Shown in pieces: positions 17,721 through 27,138 of a stretch of 64,000 nucleotides of DNA. Positions within the stretch are counted from its first letter, which is position 1, and every line of letters starts with the position of its first letter. Source of the stretch: DASXQK01 sp963724385 (GTDB lineage: Bacteria; Pseudomonadota; Alphaproteobacteria; Dongiales; Dongiaceae); the NCBI GenBank assembly GCA_963724385.1, contig CAVRUJ010000001.1:2356001-2420000 (forward strand). The letters are read 5' to 3'. The position numbers were made by a program, and so were the translations under genes. The notes under the pieces were generated by a model that saw nothing but the letters and a program-made list of their open reading frames with translations, had not been told where the DNA came from and did not search any database.

Positions 17721-18642
17721 CTAGCCCGCAGCCAGGCGCGGATACCTCGCCCACCAATCGGACAAACGCTGGCCGAGCTTGGCGCTCGCTGAAATCCTTC
17801 AGTTCATTGGCCCGGATGACCGCCTGCCAGCGTGTCGGCAGTCCGGTCCGGGTCAGCCGTTTGGTTTGGATGCCGGCTCGGCTCGCTCGCTCGGCAACCG
17901 CCCAATGACTGAGGATCGACACGCCGAGGCCGGCCCGCACCATCTCCACGATCATCGCCACGTCGCCCGCCTTGACCCAGCGCCGGGGAAGGGTCTTGGC
18001 CGGGCGGAAGAAGCGATCGTCCTCGAACCCCTTCTCGGGCACCGTGGAATAGGTCAGATAAATTTCGTCCTGGAAATCGCCCGGCTCGAGATGCGCGCGT
18101 CGGGCCAGGGGATGACCGGAAGGCAAGACGCCAACCAGCTCATCTTTGAACAGGGGGAAGACGCGTACCCGCCGATCCGCCACTTCGCCCCCGCAAATGG
18201 CGAGGTCGAGGGCGCCGTCGATGACTGCATTGACCAGCGGGAAGGTCAGGCCACCCAGGACTTCGATATCGAATTGGCCGCGGTCGCCCGCCAGTTCGGC
18301 GATGAAGCGCGGCAGCCATCCCTCGCAGCCATAGGCGCCGCTTCCGATTCGCACCACCGGTCCATAGCCTTTGCGAAAGAGCTCGAGGTCGGCTTCGACG
18401 CGATCGACTTCACCCATGATCGCCTTGGCCGCGCCGAGGATTTCTTCACCCATGGCCGTGAAGTGGAGGCGGCGATTGACCCGATGGAACAGGGACACCG
18501 CCGCGCGCCGCTCGGTTTCCTTGATGTGATGGCTGAGTGCCGACTGGGTAATTCCCAAGGCTTCGGCGGCCCGAGTGACCGATCCGTGCCGGTCGATGGC
18601 TACCAGCATGCGCAGGACTTTGAGGTCGAGAGCGGAGGCCAT
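17721..18642 (-). pseudogene. LysR-family regulator with C-terminal frameshift
   Basis: The N-terminal winged HTH is clear (DLKVLRMLVAIDRHGS, ALGITQSALSHHIKETE), followed by a LysR effector domain of MetR/CysB type. In the current frame the protein runs far past a normal end, over the antisense of the AllA-like gene. Removing one base from AAA at 17792-17794 restores a natural C-terminus ending DWWARYPRLAAG with a stop at 17721, giving the usual ~306 residues. It is divergent from the TMADH-like gene and probably regulates it. Whether the indel is real is unknown. Confidence 0.75.
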
Positions 18643-18809
18643 GGGTTCGCGGCGAGGATAACATGAGAATTGCTCATGGAATTGGCCAAAATTATGAGAT
18701 TCATTTCAAGCAGCCCAGCAAGCTATCCTGCGGCCGCTGTCCAGGCTCAATCGACTGTCTGGGCTGAGCTTCCCGTCTCTCTTCCCTCTGAAATCCGGTG
18801 ATCGGACGA

Positions 18810-20876
18810 ATGCCTAGAAACCCGCGCTACGACTTGCTGTTCGAGCCGGTTCGGATCGGCCCGGTCACGGCCCCGAACCGTTTCTATCAGGTGCCCCATT
18901 GCACCGGCATGGGCATGGATCAGCCGGCAAGCCTCATGCGCCTCAGGGAGATCAAGGCCGAGGGCGGCTGGGGCGTGGTCAATACGGAGTACTGCTCGAT
19001 CCACCCGAGCTCGGAGGACGGGCCCTATAGGCTTGCCACCCTTTGGGACGATCGCGACGTGGCGACGCTGTCGCAACTGACCGAGCGGGTTCACGGGCAT
19101 GGGGCCCTGGCGGGCGTGGAGCTCTGGCATGGAGGCATCAAGTCGCCCAACCGCGCCAGCCGCGAAACCACTCTTTCGCCCTCGGGCGGGCCAGGCCATT
19201 ACGTCTACCCGATCCAGACCCGGGCCATGGACAAGGCGGACATCCGCGCCCTGCTGCGCTGGCAGGCCGCCGCCGCAAAGCGCGCCATGCGGGCCGGGTT
19301 CGACATCGTCTATTGCTACGCCGGCCATGGTTATCTGCCCTTTCAATTCATCTCGCCGCGCTGGAACCGGCGAGGCGATGAATATGGCGGGTCGATCGAG
19401 AACCGTGCCCGGCTCCTGCGCGAGATGATCGAGGTGACCAAGGAGGCCGTCGGCCACAAATGCGCCGTGGCCGTCCGCCTGGCGATGGACGAGCTGATGG
19501 GCGAGGCGGGTGCCACCCACGAGCGGGAAGGGCGCGAGGTCGTCTCCCTCCTGGCGGAACTGCCAGACCTTTGGGACGTCAACATTTCCTATGTCGAAAA
19601 CAATTCCATGAGCGCCCGGTTCTCGTCCGAGGGCTACCAGGAACCCTATGTCGCCATGGTCAAGAAGCTGACCAGCAAGCCGGTGGTGGGCGTCGGCCGC
19701 TTCACCTCACCCGACGTCATGGTCTCCCAGATCCGGCGCGGCGTGCTCGACCTCATCGGCGCGGCGCGGCCTTCGATCGCCGATCCCTGGCTGCCGCGCA
19801 AGATCGCCGAGGGCCGGGAGGACGAGATCAGGGAATGCATCGGCTGCAACATCTGCCGCGCCCACAACAACATGGGCGTGGCTTTGCGCTGCACCCAGAA
19901 CCCGACCATGGGCGAGGAATACCGCCGCGGCTGGCATCCCGAGCGGGTGCCGCCGGCCGACCGAAGGACAAACAAGCCGATCCTGGTGGTGGGCGCAGGA
20001 CCTGCCGGCCTCGAATGCGCCATGACGCTCGGCAAGCGCGGCTATCGCATCATGCTGGCTGAAGCGAACCGGGAGTTGGGTGGACGGGTTTCGCTGGAGA
20101 GCCGGCTGCCGGGTCTCGCGAGCTGGGCCCGGGTGCGGGATTACCGCTTGGGACAGCTGGCGCGCCTGCCCAATGTGGAAATCTTCCCTGAGAGCCGACT
20201 GTCGGCAAAGGATATCGCCGCCATCGATTGCAACCATGTGGTGCTGGCGACCGGCGCCACCTGGCTGAGGAATGGGACCGGCTATGCCAATGGACGGCCA
20301 GTGCTGAACGAGACCGCGGCGAATCTTGTGACCCCGGACGATCTCCTAGCCGGCGCCATGCCGGATGGCCAGGTCATCGTCTATGACGACGACCAGTACT
20401 ACATGGCGGGCATCCTCGCGGAGAAACTGCTGCGCGCCGGTCGGCGCGTCACCTTCGTTACGCCCGGGCTCGAGGTGTCGACCTGGACCGCCATGACCGA
20501 CGAGCAGATGCGGGTGCAGACCGGCCTGATGGCCGCCGGCGCCACCATCCATCTCGCTCGGCGGATCGAGGCATGGGACGGCGCCACGGCGCGCTTCGCC
20601 AGCATCTACGACGGCTCGTCGTTGCAAGTTTCGGGCGATGCGCTTCTCGTCGTCGCCGCGCGCCAGGCCGCGGACTCCCTCGCGGAGGATCTGCGGGCGC
20701 TGCAGGCAGCCGGCAGCTTGCCTGAGATCGAGACGATTCGCGCCATCGGCGATTGCCGGGTTCCGGGCGCGATCTACAGCGCCGTCTATGACGGTCACCG
20801 GGTGGCCCGAGAGTTCGGCGAAGCCGTGGATCCCGATGCCGTCGGCTACAGCCGCGAAATGGTCGCGGTCGACTAG
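18810..20876 (+). CDS. Trimethylamine/dimethylamine dehydrogenase-like flavoprotein
   Basis: The 688-residue protein has an N-terminal Old Yellow Enzyme FMN barrel, a 4Fe-4S motif (CIGCNIC with a further Cys in LRCTQNP) and a C-terminal FAD/NAD-type domain (PILVVGAGPAGLECAM). The Cys in YQVPHCTGMGMD is at the position that forms 6-S-cysteinyl-FMN in TMADH. I chose the ATG at 18810 because the protein then starts PRNPRYDLLFEP, as relatives do. It should oxidatively demethylate a secondary or tertiary N-methyl amine and pass electrons on. It forms a unit with the MttB-like gene 13 bases downstream and is divergent from the LysR gene. Confidence 0.85.
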   Translation: MPRNPRYDLLFEPVRIGPVTAPNRFYQVPHCTGMGMDQPASLMRLREIKAEGGWGVVNTEYCSIHPSSEDGPYRLATLWDDRDVATLSQLTERVHGHGALAGVELWHGGIKSPNRASRETTLSPSGGPGHYVYPIQTRAMDKADIRALLRWQAAAAKRAMRAGFDIVYCYAGHGYLPFQFISPRWNRRGDEYGGSIENRARLLREMIEVTKEAVGHKCAVAVRLAMDELMGEAGATHEREGREVVSLLAELPDLWDVNISYVENNSMSARFSSEGYQEPYVAMVKKLTSKPVVGVGRFTSPDVMVSQIRRGVLDLIGAARPSIADPWLPRKIAEGREDEIRECIGCNICRAHNNMGVALRCTQNPTMGEEYRRGWHPERVPPADRRTNKPILVVGAGPAGLECAMTLGKRGYRIMLAEANRELGGRVSLESRLPGLASWARVRDYRLGQLARLPNVEIFPESRLSAKDIAAIDCNHVVLATGATWLRNGTGYANGRPVLNETAANLVTPDDLLAGAMPDGQVIVYDDDQYYMAGILAEKLLRAGRRVTFVTPGLEVSTWTAMTDEQMRVQTGLMAAGATIHLARRIEAWDGATARFASIYDGSSLQVSGDALLVVAARQAADSLAEDLRALQAAGSLPEIETIRAIGDCRVPGAIYSAVYDGHRVAREFGEAVDPDAVGYSREMVAVD

Positions 20877-20889
20877 TAGGAAGCCGGAC

Positions 20890-22423
20890 ATGAGCGATGC
20901 GGTACGCGCGAAGCGCCGGGATCGGTCGGGTCGGAGCGCCGGGTTGCGCCAGCTTCCCTTCGCGCGGCTGCGCAACCGCTATCGCCCGATGGACATCCTG
21001 GGCGAGGATCAGATCGAAGCGATCCATCGCGCATCGCTGCGCCTCCTTGCCGAAGTTGGCGTGGAAGTCCTGCATGCCGAGAGCCGGCAGATACTCCGCC
21101 GGGGCGGAGCCGCGGTGGACGAGGCCAATTGCCGCGTGCGCTGCGATCCGGCGCTGATCGAGGAGCAGATCGCCAAGGCGCCGCCGGTCTTCACCATGGA
21201 GGCTCGCGACCCGGCCAAGAACCTGATCATCGGGGGAGACCACCTGGTCTTCACCGCCGTGGGCGGCCCGGCTTTCGCCAACGACCTCGATCGGGGGCGG
21301 CGGGCAGGCTGTTATGCCGACATGTGCGACTACATCAAGCTGATCCACCAGGTGAACGTCATCCATCAGGAGGGCGGCGGCCCGATCGAGCCGACCGACC
21401 TGCCCAGCGAGACGCGCCACCTCGATTTCTACGAGGCGGTGCTGAGGCTCACGGACAAGTCCTGGCAATGCTGGGCGCTCGGCGGCTATCGGGTGCGCGA
21501 CGCCATCGCCATGGCGGCGATCGCCAACGGCATCCCACAGGACAAGCTCGACGGTCGGGTCATCGCCGGCACGGTGATCAATGCCAATTCGCCGATGCGC
21601 CTCGACATCCCCATGGGCGAAGGGCTGGTCGAGCTGGCCCGTGCGGGCCAGGCCACCATCGCGACACCCTTCACCCTTGCCGGCGCCATGAGCCCGGTGA
21701 CCATGGTGGGCGCGTTGGCGCAACAGAACGCCGAAGCGCTGTTCATGATCGCGCTGACTCAGCTCGTGCGCGCGGGGGCGCCGGCGGTCTATGGCGGATT
21801 CACTTCCAACGTCGACATGCGCACGGGCGCGCCGGCCTTCGGCACGCCAGAATATGCCAAGGCGGCCATGGTCAGCGGTCAGCTCGCCCGGCGCTACCGG
21901 TTGCCCTACCGGTCGAGCAACGTGACGTCGTCCAACTGCGTCGATGTCCAGGCTGCCTATGAATTCGGGCATGTCCCTCTGGGGCACGATCATGGGTGGC
22001 GTCAACATGATCGAGCACAGCGCAGGTTGGCTGGAGGGCGGGCTCACGGCCTCCTTCGAGAAGCTGATCGTGGATGCCGAGATGCTTCAGATGATGCGCG
22101 AGTTCCTGCAGCCCCTGGACACCGCCGGCGTGAGCGAAGCCATGGCGGCGATCGCGGAGGTCGGACCCGGCGGGCATTTCTTCGGCGTCGGCCATACCCT
22201 CGAGCGTTTCGAGCATGCCTTCTATTCGCCACTCCTCTCGGACTGGCGCAATTACGAAACCTGGGAGGAAACGGGCGCCCTCGACGGCACGCGCCGAGCC
22301 AATCGGATCTGGAAAGAGCTGCTACGGACTTATGTCGAACCGCCCATGGCGCCCGATATCAAGGAGGAGCTCGGCGCCTATGTGGCCCGGCGCAAGGAGG
22401 AGATCGGGTCAGGGAAGCTTTGA
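20890..22423 (+). pseudogene. MttB-family (non-pyrrolysine) amine methyltransferase, frameshifted
   Basis: The N-terminal ~358 residues read in frame from ATG 20890 (RYRPMDILGEDQIEAIH, VNVIHQEGGGP, TPFTLAGAMSPVTM). The frame then breaks at TT 21964-21965. Removing one T joins it to SLWGTIMGGVNMIEHSAGW...RRKEEIGSGKL, ending at 22423, for a normal length of ~510 residues. There is no in-frame amber codon, so it belongs to the non-pyrrolysine branch that includes betaine methyltransferases needing a corrinoid partner. No corrinoid protein is nearby. Association with the TMADH-like gene suggests quaternary or tertiary amine use. Confidence 0.78.
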
Positions 22424-22576
22424 GGAGGACGGACCCGACAGGCGGTCGGCTCAAAGGGGTCGCAGAAGTCATGGCCGAGATGGTTTCCTCGGCTTGCGGG
22501 CAAGCCGCTGCTGGCAAGGATTGCCTCGAGGCGCGGCGATGGTCGAAGATGCCGCGCCAATCCTAGGGAGCATTTG

Positions 22577-23452
22577 ATGAAGGTTCGGGTCAAGCGCGGT
22601 CTCGTGCCCGCCGGAAGGCCGGGGCGACGGGCGGTTAACCCCATTGCCCTCACGGCCAAGCAGTCGCGCAGCTTCGTCCTGCCGGCCATGGATACCGAGT
22701 TCCTGCTGCGCGACGAGCTGCGGGCCGTGCGCTTCGGGCTGGAATACGAGAAGGCCGAGCTCATTCTGCGCGAAGCTCGCATCCGTTCGACCATCGTCGT
22801 CTTCGGCAGCGCCAGGGTCGTTTCGCGCCAGGAGGCCAAGGCAAAGTTGAAAGCCGCCAAGGGACGCCGGCAACTCGACCTCGCCAAGTTGCGCTTGCAG
22901 CAATCCGCGCTCTACGAAGAGGCCCGGCGGTTCGGGCGCATCGCCTCCGAGCGGGGCGGGGCCCTCAACCACCAGCGCGGACATCGCGACAACGTCATCG
23001 CCACCGGCGGTGGGCCCGGCATCATGGAGGCGGCCTGCCGCGGCGCGGCCGAAGCGGGCGCGCCGGCGATCGGATTCAACATCAGCCTACCCAAGGAGCA
23101 GCTCCCGAATCGTTATACCTCGCCGGGACTCACCTTTCAGTTCCACTACTTCGCGATGCGCAAGATGCATCTCGTCATGCGCGCCAATGCGCTGGCCGTG
23201 TTTCCGGGTGGCTTCGGAACCCTGGATGAGCTGTTCGAGATCCTGACGCTCTTGCAGACCGGCAAGGCCCAGGCGATCCCGGTCCTGCTGTTCGATCGGC
23301 GCTATTGGCAGAAGGTGGTGAATCTCGAAGCGATGCGCAGGGAAGGGATGATCGGCGGCGCCGATATAAAGCTGTTCGAATACGCCGACGACGCGGAAGA
23401 GGGCTGGCGATCCCTGGTGAGGCGCGGGCTCAGCCTGCCCGATGCCGGATAG
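22577..23452 (+). CDS. LOG-family nucleotide 5'-monophosphate nucleosidase (PpnN/LOG-like)
   Basis: The 291-residue protein contains the LOG Rossmann motifs VVFGSARV, GGGPGIMEAA and PGGFGTLDELFE; the last is the PGGxGTxxE signature of cytokinin riboside-monophosphate phosphoribohydrolases, often misannotated as lysine decarboxylase. A long N-terminal extension (about 70 residues) and an inserted helical stretch (LKAAKGRRQLDLAKLRLQQS) distinguish it from short LOG proteins. AGGGAG lies 6 bases before ATG 22577. It probably cleaves nucleoside monophosphates to base plus ribose 5-phosphate. Confidence 0.85.
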   Translation: MKVRVKRGLVPAGRPGRRAVNPIALTAKQSRSFVLPAMDTEFLLRDELRAVRFGLEYEKAELILREARIRSTIVVFGSARVVSRQEAKAKLKAAKGRRQLDLAKLRLQQSALYEEARRFGRIASERGGALNHQRGHRDNVIATGGGPGIMEAACRGAAEAGAPAIGFNISLPKEQLPNRYTSPGLTFQFHYFAMRKMHLVMRANALAVFPGGFGTLDELFEILTLLQTGKAQAIPVLLFDRRYWQKVVNLEAMRREGMIGGADIKLFEYADDAEEGWRSLVRRGLSLPDAG

Positions 23453-23580
23453 ATGAGGCCGCAGCCGATCGCCGCGGCGGCTGCGACCCCGCGATTGTCC
23501 CAAGCTACCAGAGTCCCAAGACTGAAAGGCTCGTTCTCCTCGGACCGTGATGCATCAGTCGGAATGACCGGGAGCGCGGA

Positions 23581-23766
23581 TCACCGCTCGCTGAACAGCA
23601 CGCCACCCTTCGCTTTGTTGTCACGTGAAGACTCGATGATCTCCACTAAAACCGCGTCCGCAGTCACGCCGAAATTCCTGACCACCGCATCGGTGATGTC
23701 CTTTATCAGCGCGCGTTTCTGATCCTTCGTGCGACCCTCGATGGCATGGACATAGACTTCCGGCAT
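23581..23766 (-). CDS. 4-oxalocrotonate tautomerase family protein
   Basis: The start is ATG 23766, 6 bases after AGGAGG; it gives a 61-residue protein beginning M-P-E-V-Y-V-H-A, so that after Met removal Pro-1 is the catalytic base, as in all tautomerases of this family. GRTKDQKRALIKDITDAVV and FGVTADAVLVEIIES match the fold. It would form a hexamer and tautomerise keto/enol acids. The longer upstream frame is rejected because Pro must be N-terminal. Confidence 0.85.
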   Translation of the reverse strand: MPEVYVHAIEGRTKDQKRALIKDITDAVVRNFGVTADAVLVEIIESSRDNKAKGGVLFSER

Positions 23767-23906
23767 TGCTTTCCTCCTGCGGACGTGACGTGCGATCTTA
23801 CTGGAGTATGCGAATCTAGACACTTCCAGACGAATCTCGGATTAGGAATTGGCATGCCGGATATTGTCCTGATTCGGTCGCGTGAAAACTTGAATAGGAG
23901 ACCCCT

Positions 23907-24701
23907 ATGAGGAAGACCGCTCGGTCCCCCACCCGTCGACCTGGTCCTCTGGGTATTGTCTCCGCTCTGCCGGAGGAATCGGGGAGCCATGCGCTGGTGC
24001 CCCATCGGGGCGGCAGAATCGAGTTGGGGGGCTTTCATTTCCGGCCCGGTCGCATCGATGGTTATCCCGTCGTCCTGGCCGAGGCCGGCGTCGGCAAGGT
24101 GGCCGCAGCGCTCGTCGGCGGGCTGCTGCTCGACCGTTTCGGATGCCAGGGTCTCATCTTTTCGGGTGTGGCCGGCGGACTCGACCCGAAACTCGCCATT
24201 GGTGACGTGGTCATCGCCGAGGAACTGCTGCAGCATGACTATGGCGCGATCGTAAAGGGCCGTCTCAAGCCTTTCCGTCCCGGCGACGCGCCCATCGGCG
24301 TCGCCCGGAATCCCTTCACGTTCTCCCTCGCGCCGGGATTGCGCCGGGCGATCGCGAAGGCGATCAAAGGACTCGAGCTGCCCCCGCTTCCAGGCGCGCT
24401 CCACGCCAAGCGACGGTCTCGGGTGGTCCTGGGTCGCGTGCTCTCTGGCGACCAGTTCGTCAATTGCGCAGTGACGCGGGCGCGCTTGTCAAAGGAGTTC
24501 CGCGGCCAGGCGGTGGAAATGGAAGGAGCCGCGCTAGCCCAAGCGGCAGAACGCTTCGGCGTCCCTTGTGTCGTCGTGCGTTGCCTCAGCGATCTCGCCG
24601 GCAGCGATAGCCATGTGGACTTCCAGACATTCCTGCCGGCGGCGGCGGCTGCCGCGGCGGCGGTGGTTCATCGGCTCATTCCGGTGATCGCCGCGAGCTG
24701 A
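23907..24701 (+). CDS. MTA/SAH nucleosidase-like phosphorylase-superfamily protein
   Basis: The 264-residue protein carries the purine-nucleoside phosphorylase/nucleosidase motifs LGIVSALPEE, VVLAEAGVGKVAAAL, FSGVAGGLDP, VLSGDQFV and AVEMEGAALAQ, the last containing the catalytic Glu. The family cleaves 5'-methylthioadenosine and S-adenosylhomocysteine to adenine plus the thioribose moiety, recycling methyltransferase by-products. An N-terminal extension of about 14 basic residues precedes the core. The catalytic Asp position falls in RCLSDLAGS. Confidence 0.82.
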   Translation: MRKTARSPTRRPGPLGIVSALPEESGSHALVPHRGGRIELGGFHFRPGRIDGYPVVLAEAGVGKVAAALVGGLLLDRFGCQGLIFSGVAGGLDPKLAIGDVVIAEELLQHDYGAIVKGRLKPFRPGDAPIGVARNPFTFSLAPGLRRAIAKAIKGLELPPLPGALHAKRRSRVVLGRVLSGDQFVNCAVTRARLSKEFRGQAVEMEGAALAQAAERFGVPCVVVRCLSDLAGSDSHVDFQTFLPAAAAAAAAVVHRLIPVIAAS

Positions 24702-24712
24702 GCTAAGCGATT

Positions 24713-25972
24713 TTAGAGCGTCCGCTTCACGAAATCGATGTGCTGGCGGAGGTGGTAGAGATCCTCGGCAAAAGCATAGGGCATTTGGAGGCGTCCGGCC
24801 TCGGCCTGAAGGCGGTCGAGCTCCTTGAGGGCGAGCTCCCGGGCTTCGGGCCGGCGGATGTCGCGGGCGCCGGTCTCGATCCGCCTCAGCTCCTTGTAGT
24901 AGCGAAGAATCCGGCGGCGCACCTGCCAACGATAGGTCGGCGGCGCCATGCGGAGCAGGGGGATCACCAGGGTCAGAAGCGGGAGGATCAGGATCCATGT
25001 GCGCTTCACCAGCACGGCTGCCCAGAAAGGAAGGTAGCGGCTAAGGAAATTCGGGCCGTTGGCAAGTGCGCGTTTCGCCTCGCTGGTCAGCGGGAAATCG
25101 AGATGCATGGCGGAGGGAAACTCCTCCGGCTGGGCGAATTCATCGCCGGGGCCGCTGATCCCGCGGGTCGCCTCGATCAAGAGATCGACGAGAGCGGGAT
25201 GCAGGCTGCTGCGGGATACCAGGGATGCGGCCGGAGCGAGCAGGCTGATGTCCTGGGCCGGCACATTCTTCGATAGGTCGATCATGCCCCTGGGCAGGCT
25301 GACGACGGAAAGGTACCGGAAGGTCCTTGCGTATGCCTGAGCCTGGGCGAGATTGACGAGGCCGATGCCGGGAGAAAGGCTGAGATCCGCAACCGTAGGA
25401 TCCCTGAGCGAGGTCACGAGGAAGACGGCATCGACGCGGCCGGCTTTGAGGGCGGCGGCGGCGTCCTTGCCGCCAAGGGCGACGAACACGGCATTGTCGT
25501 TGTCCACTCCGCCCGCGGCGAGAAGCGCCGCCGCAGCCTCCCGGGTGCCGCTGCCATCGAGACCCATGGCGATACGCTTGCCCTTGAGGGCCGACAAGCG
25601 ATCGGGCGATGTGCCGCGGACGAACAGCCAGACGGGTTCGTAGTACAGGCTTGCGATCGAGCGCAAATCCGGCATCGCATCCGGGCTGCCCGTGCCGCCT
25701 TGGACGATGGCCAAGTCCACGCCGCTGCGCGGAGCGTCCAGAAGCGTCAGGTTCTGCAGTGAGCCTGCCGTCGGCAGCACTTCCAGGGTCACCCCATTGC
25801 TCGCGAGCGCGGCCTTGAGACGCGCCGCGTACTGGTCATAGCCACCGCCAGGGGCACCCGCTGCGATCCGCAGGTGATTGGGCGGCGCCGGATCGATGAA
25901 GTGATAGGCAAGGGCGAAGCCGGCCGCGATCAGGAGCGCGATCGGGACGTAAACCTTGAGGAAATCCCTCAT
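24713..25972 (-). CDS. TAXI-type TRAP transporter solute-binding protein, membrane-anchored
   Basis: From ATG 25972, which overlaps the upstream stop as ATGA, the product has 419 residues. It has an N-terminal transmembrane anchor (VYVPIALLIAAGFALAYHF), a TAXI solute-binding fold (IAAGAPGGGYDQYAARL, VDLAIVQGGTG, GKRIAMGLDGSGTREAA) and a C-terminal helix (TWILILPLLTLVIPLL) followed by a charged coiled region. This two-TM form differs from soluble TAXI receptors and is a sensor-like variant. No TRAP permease is adjacent. It is the last gene of the Sel1-PAS-TAXI operon. Confidence 0.8.
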   Translation of the reverse strand: MRDFLKVYVPIALLIAAGFALAYHFIDPAPPNHLRIAAGAPGGGYDQYAARLKAALASNGVTLEVLPTAGSLQNLTLLDAPRSGVDLAIVQGGTGSPDAMPDLRSIASLYYEPVWLFVRGTSPDRLSALKGKRIAMGLDGSGTREAAAALLAAGGVDNDNAVFVALGGKDAAAALKAGRVDAVFLVTSLRDPTVADLSLSPGIGLVNLAQAQAYARTFRYLSVVSLPRGMIDLSKNVPAQDISLLAPAASLVSRSSLHPALVDLLIEATRGISGPGDEFAQPEEFPSAMHLDFPLTSEAKRALANGPNFLSRYLPFWAAVLVKRTWILILPLLTLVIPLLRMAPPTYRWQVRRRILRYYKELRRIETGARDIRRPEARELALKELDRLQAEAGRLQMPYAFAEDLYHLRQHIDFVKRTL

Positions 25973-26499
25973 GACAGCGGTTCCGGGATCGGCAAGGACT
26001 CGAACCGCCAAATCGGCAGGTCGATATGGCCGGGGTTGAGACCGCGGATTTCGGACCAATCCTCAATCTCGATCACGCCGTCCACCTGCTCGCCGGTTTC
26101 CGACAGCGGAAAAGCGCCGTGGTCCACAAACCGCGCCAGGTCGGGCGCGATATCCCCGCGATACCGCCCGTAGAATGGGCGCGCCTGTCGCACCACGCGA
26201 CCGTAGTGGGCGAGCCAGGATTCGAAACCGGTGGTCACCCCGAGCTCGCTGAACCGACGCCCGGTAAAATCCCGGCCGGCGGCTTCGACGACGCCGGTGC
26301 CGACCAGCCGATAGCGCAGGTCGAACGGACCCGGGACCACATGGGCAATGGAAATGAAGGGAAGCAGTGGCCGGATCGCACCCGGATCGATATCGCGCCA
26401 TCGGGGCGCCAGCCGCCCTACGCGCTTTTCCACCCAATGGCGATAGAGGTCATGCACCATCGACGAGCGGATCGTTGCCGGAGGGGAGAAATCGCTCAC
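25969..26499 (-). CDS. PAS-domain (PAS_5/DUF1330-unrelated) protein
   Basis: The start is the GTG at 26499, which overlaps the TGA of the Sel1 gene. The 176-residue product resembles the alphaproteobacterial PAS_5 family: LYRHWVEKRVGRLAPRWRDIDP, ISIAHVVPGPFDLRYRLVGTG, AAGRDFTGRRFSEL, and YGRVVRQARPFYGRYRG. These are small stand-alone PAS proteins, probably signal sensors without an output domain. Overlaps with both neighbours imply co-translation with the Sel1 and TAXI proteins. Confidence 0.72.
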   Translation of the reverse strand: MSDFSPPATIRSSMVHDLYRHWVEKRVGRLAPRWRDIDPGAIRPLLPFISIAHVVPGPFDLRYRLVGTGVVEAAGRDFTGRRFSELGVTTGFESWLAHYGRVVRQARPFYGRYRGDIAPDLARFVDHGAFPLSETGEQVDGVIEIEDWSEIRGLNPGHIDLPIWRFESLPIPEPLS

Positions 26500-27056
26500 G
26501 GCGCTTGGTGATTGCGATACCAGTTCTGCGCCAGCCCGGCCGACTGCTGAAGCTGGGCCGGCGTCATCTGCTGCGCCAGAACGTCGCGATCGGCCCGGAC
26601 ACGCTCCCGCGCGTCGCCCTCGGGCATGGTATCGACGGCGATCGTCAGCCACATGTGGGCGATGGCCAGATCCTTGGCCACGCCCTGGCCGTTGAAATAC
26701 AGGATGGCAAGGCCGATCTCGCCGTCGCTGTTGCCCTGGACTGCCGCCGCCCGGTACCAGTAGAACGCCCTGGAGAAGCTGGTGGCGACGCCCAGACCGT
26801 AGTGATAGATCGATGCCAGATTGGCCTGGGCCCGGGCATCGCCCTCCCTTGCCGGCGGCGTCAGCTCCTTGAGCGCGATGCCGTAGTCGCCCTGATTGAG
26901 CGCGGCGATCCCGGCATCTGTCTCGGCCGACGCCGGGACCGGCGCCAATCCCGCAGCCAGCACGGCAGCGGTCAGCAACCCGCGCCATCGCCGCAACCCC
27001 GGGATGAGCCCCGGTCGCTTCGGCCAGCCCATGAAGCTGCGCAGTCGCCTCAGCAT
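26496..27056 (-). CDS. Exported Sel1-like repeat protein
   Basis: The start is ATG 27056, preceded by GGGAAG. The 186-residue product has a signal peptide (GLLTAAVLAAGLAPVPASAE), then Sel1/TPR-type repeats (AQANLASIYHYGLGV, AFYWYRAAAVQGNSDGEIGLAILYFNGQGV). It is likely a periplasmic scaffold for protein contacts. It is the first gene of an operon coupled by four-base overlaps to PAS and TAXI genes, so the three may form one sensory unit. Confidence 0.8.
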   Translation of the reverse strand: MLRRLRSFMGWPKRPGLIPGLRRWRGLLTAAVLAAGLAPVPASAETDAGIAALNQGDYGIALKELTPPAREGDARAQANLASIYHYGLGVATSFSRAFYWYRAAAVQGNSDGEIGLAILYFNGQGVAKDLAIAHMWLTIAVDTMPEGDARERVRADRDVLAQQMTPAQLQQSAGLAQNWYRNHQAP

Positions 27057-27138
27057 CGTCTTCCCATATTGCCCGACTGTCTTGCACCGGACGATCCGCG
27101 AATCGTCCCGGGCAATGATTATAGCCGCATTGCCAGCC

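Noticed and set aside
21129..21962. 277-codon plus-strand frame inside the MttB gene
   Set aside because: It is an out-of-frame shadow; the MttB-family frame carries all conserved motifs.
20890..22423. Pyrrolysine-containing trimethylamine methyltransferase
   Set aside because: There is no in-frame TAG within the gene; the only break is a one-base shift at TT 21964-21965.
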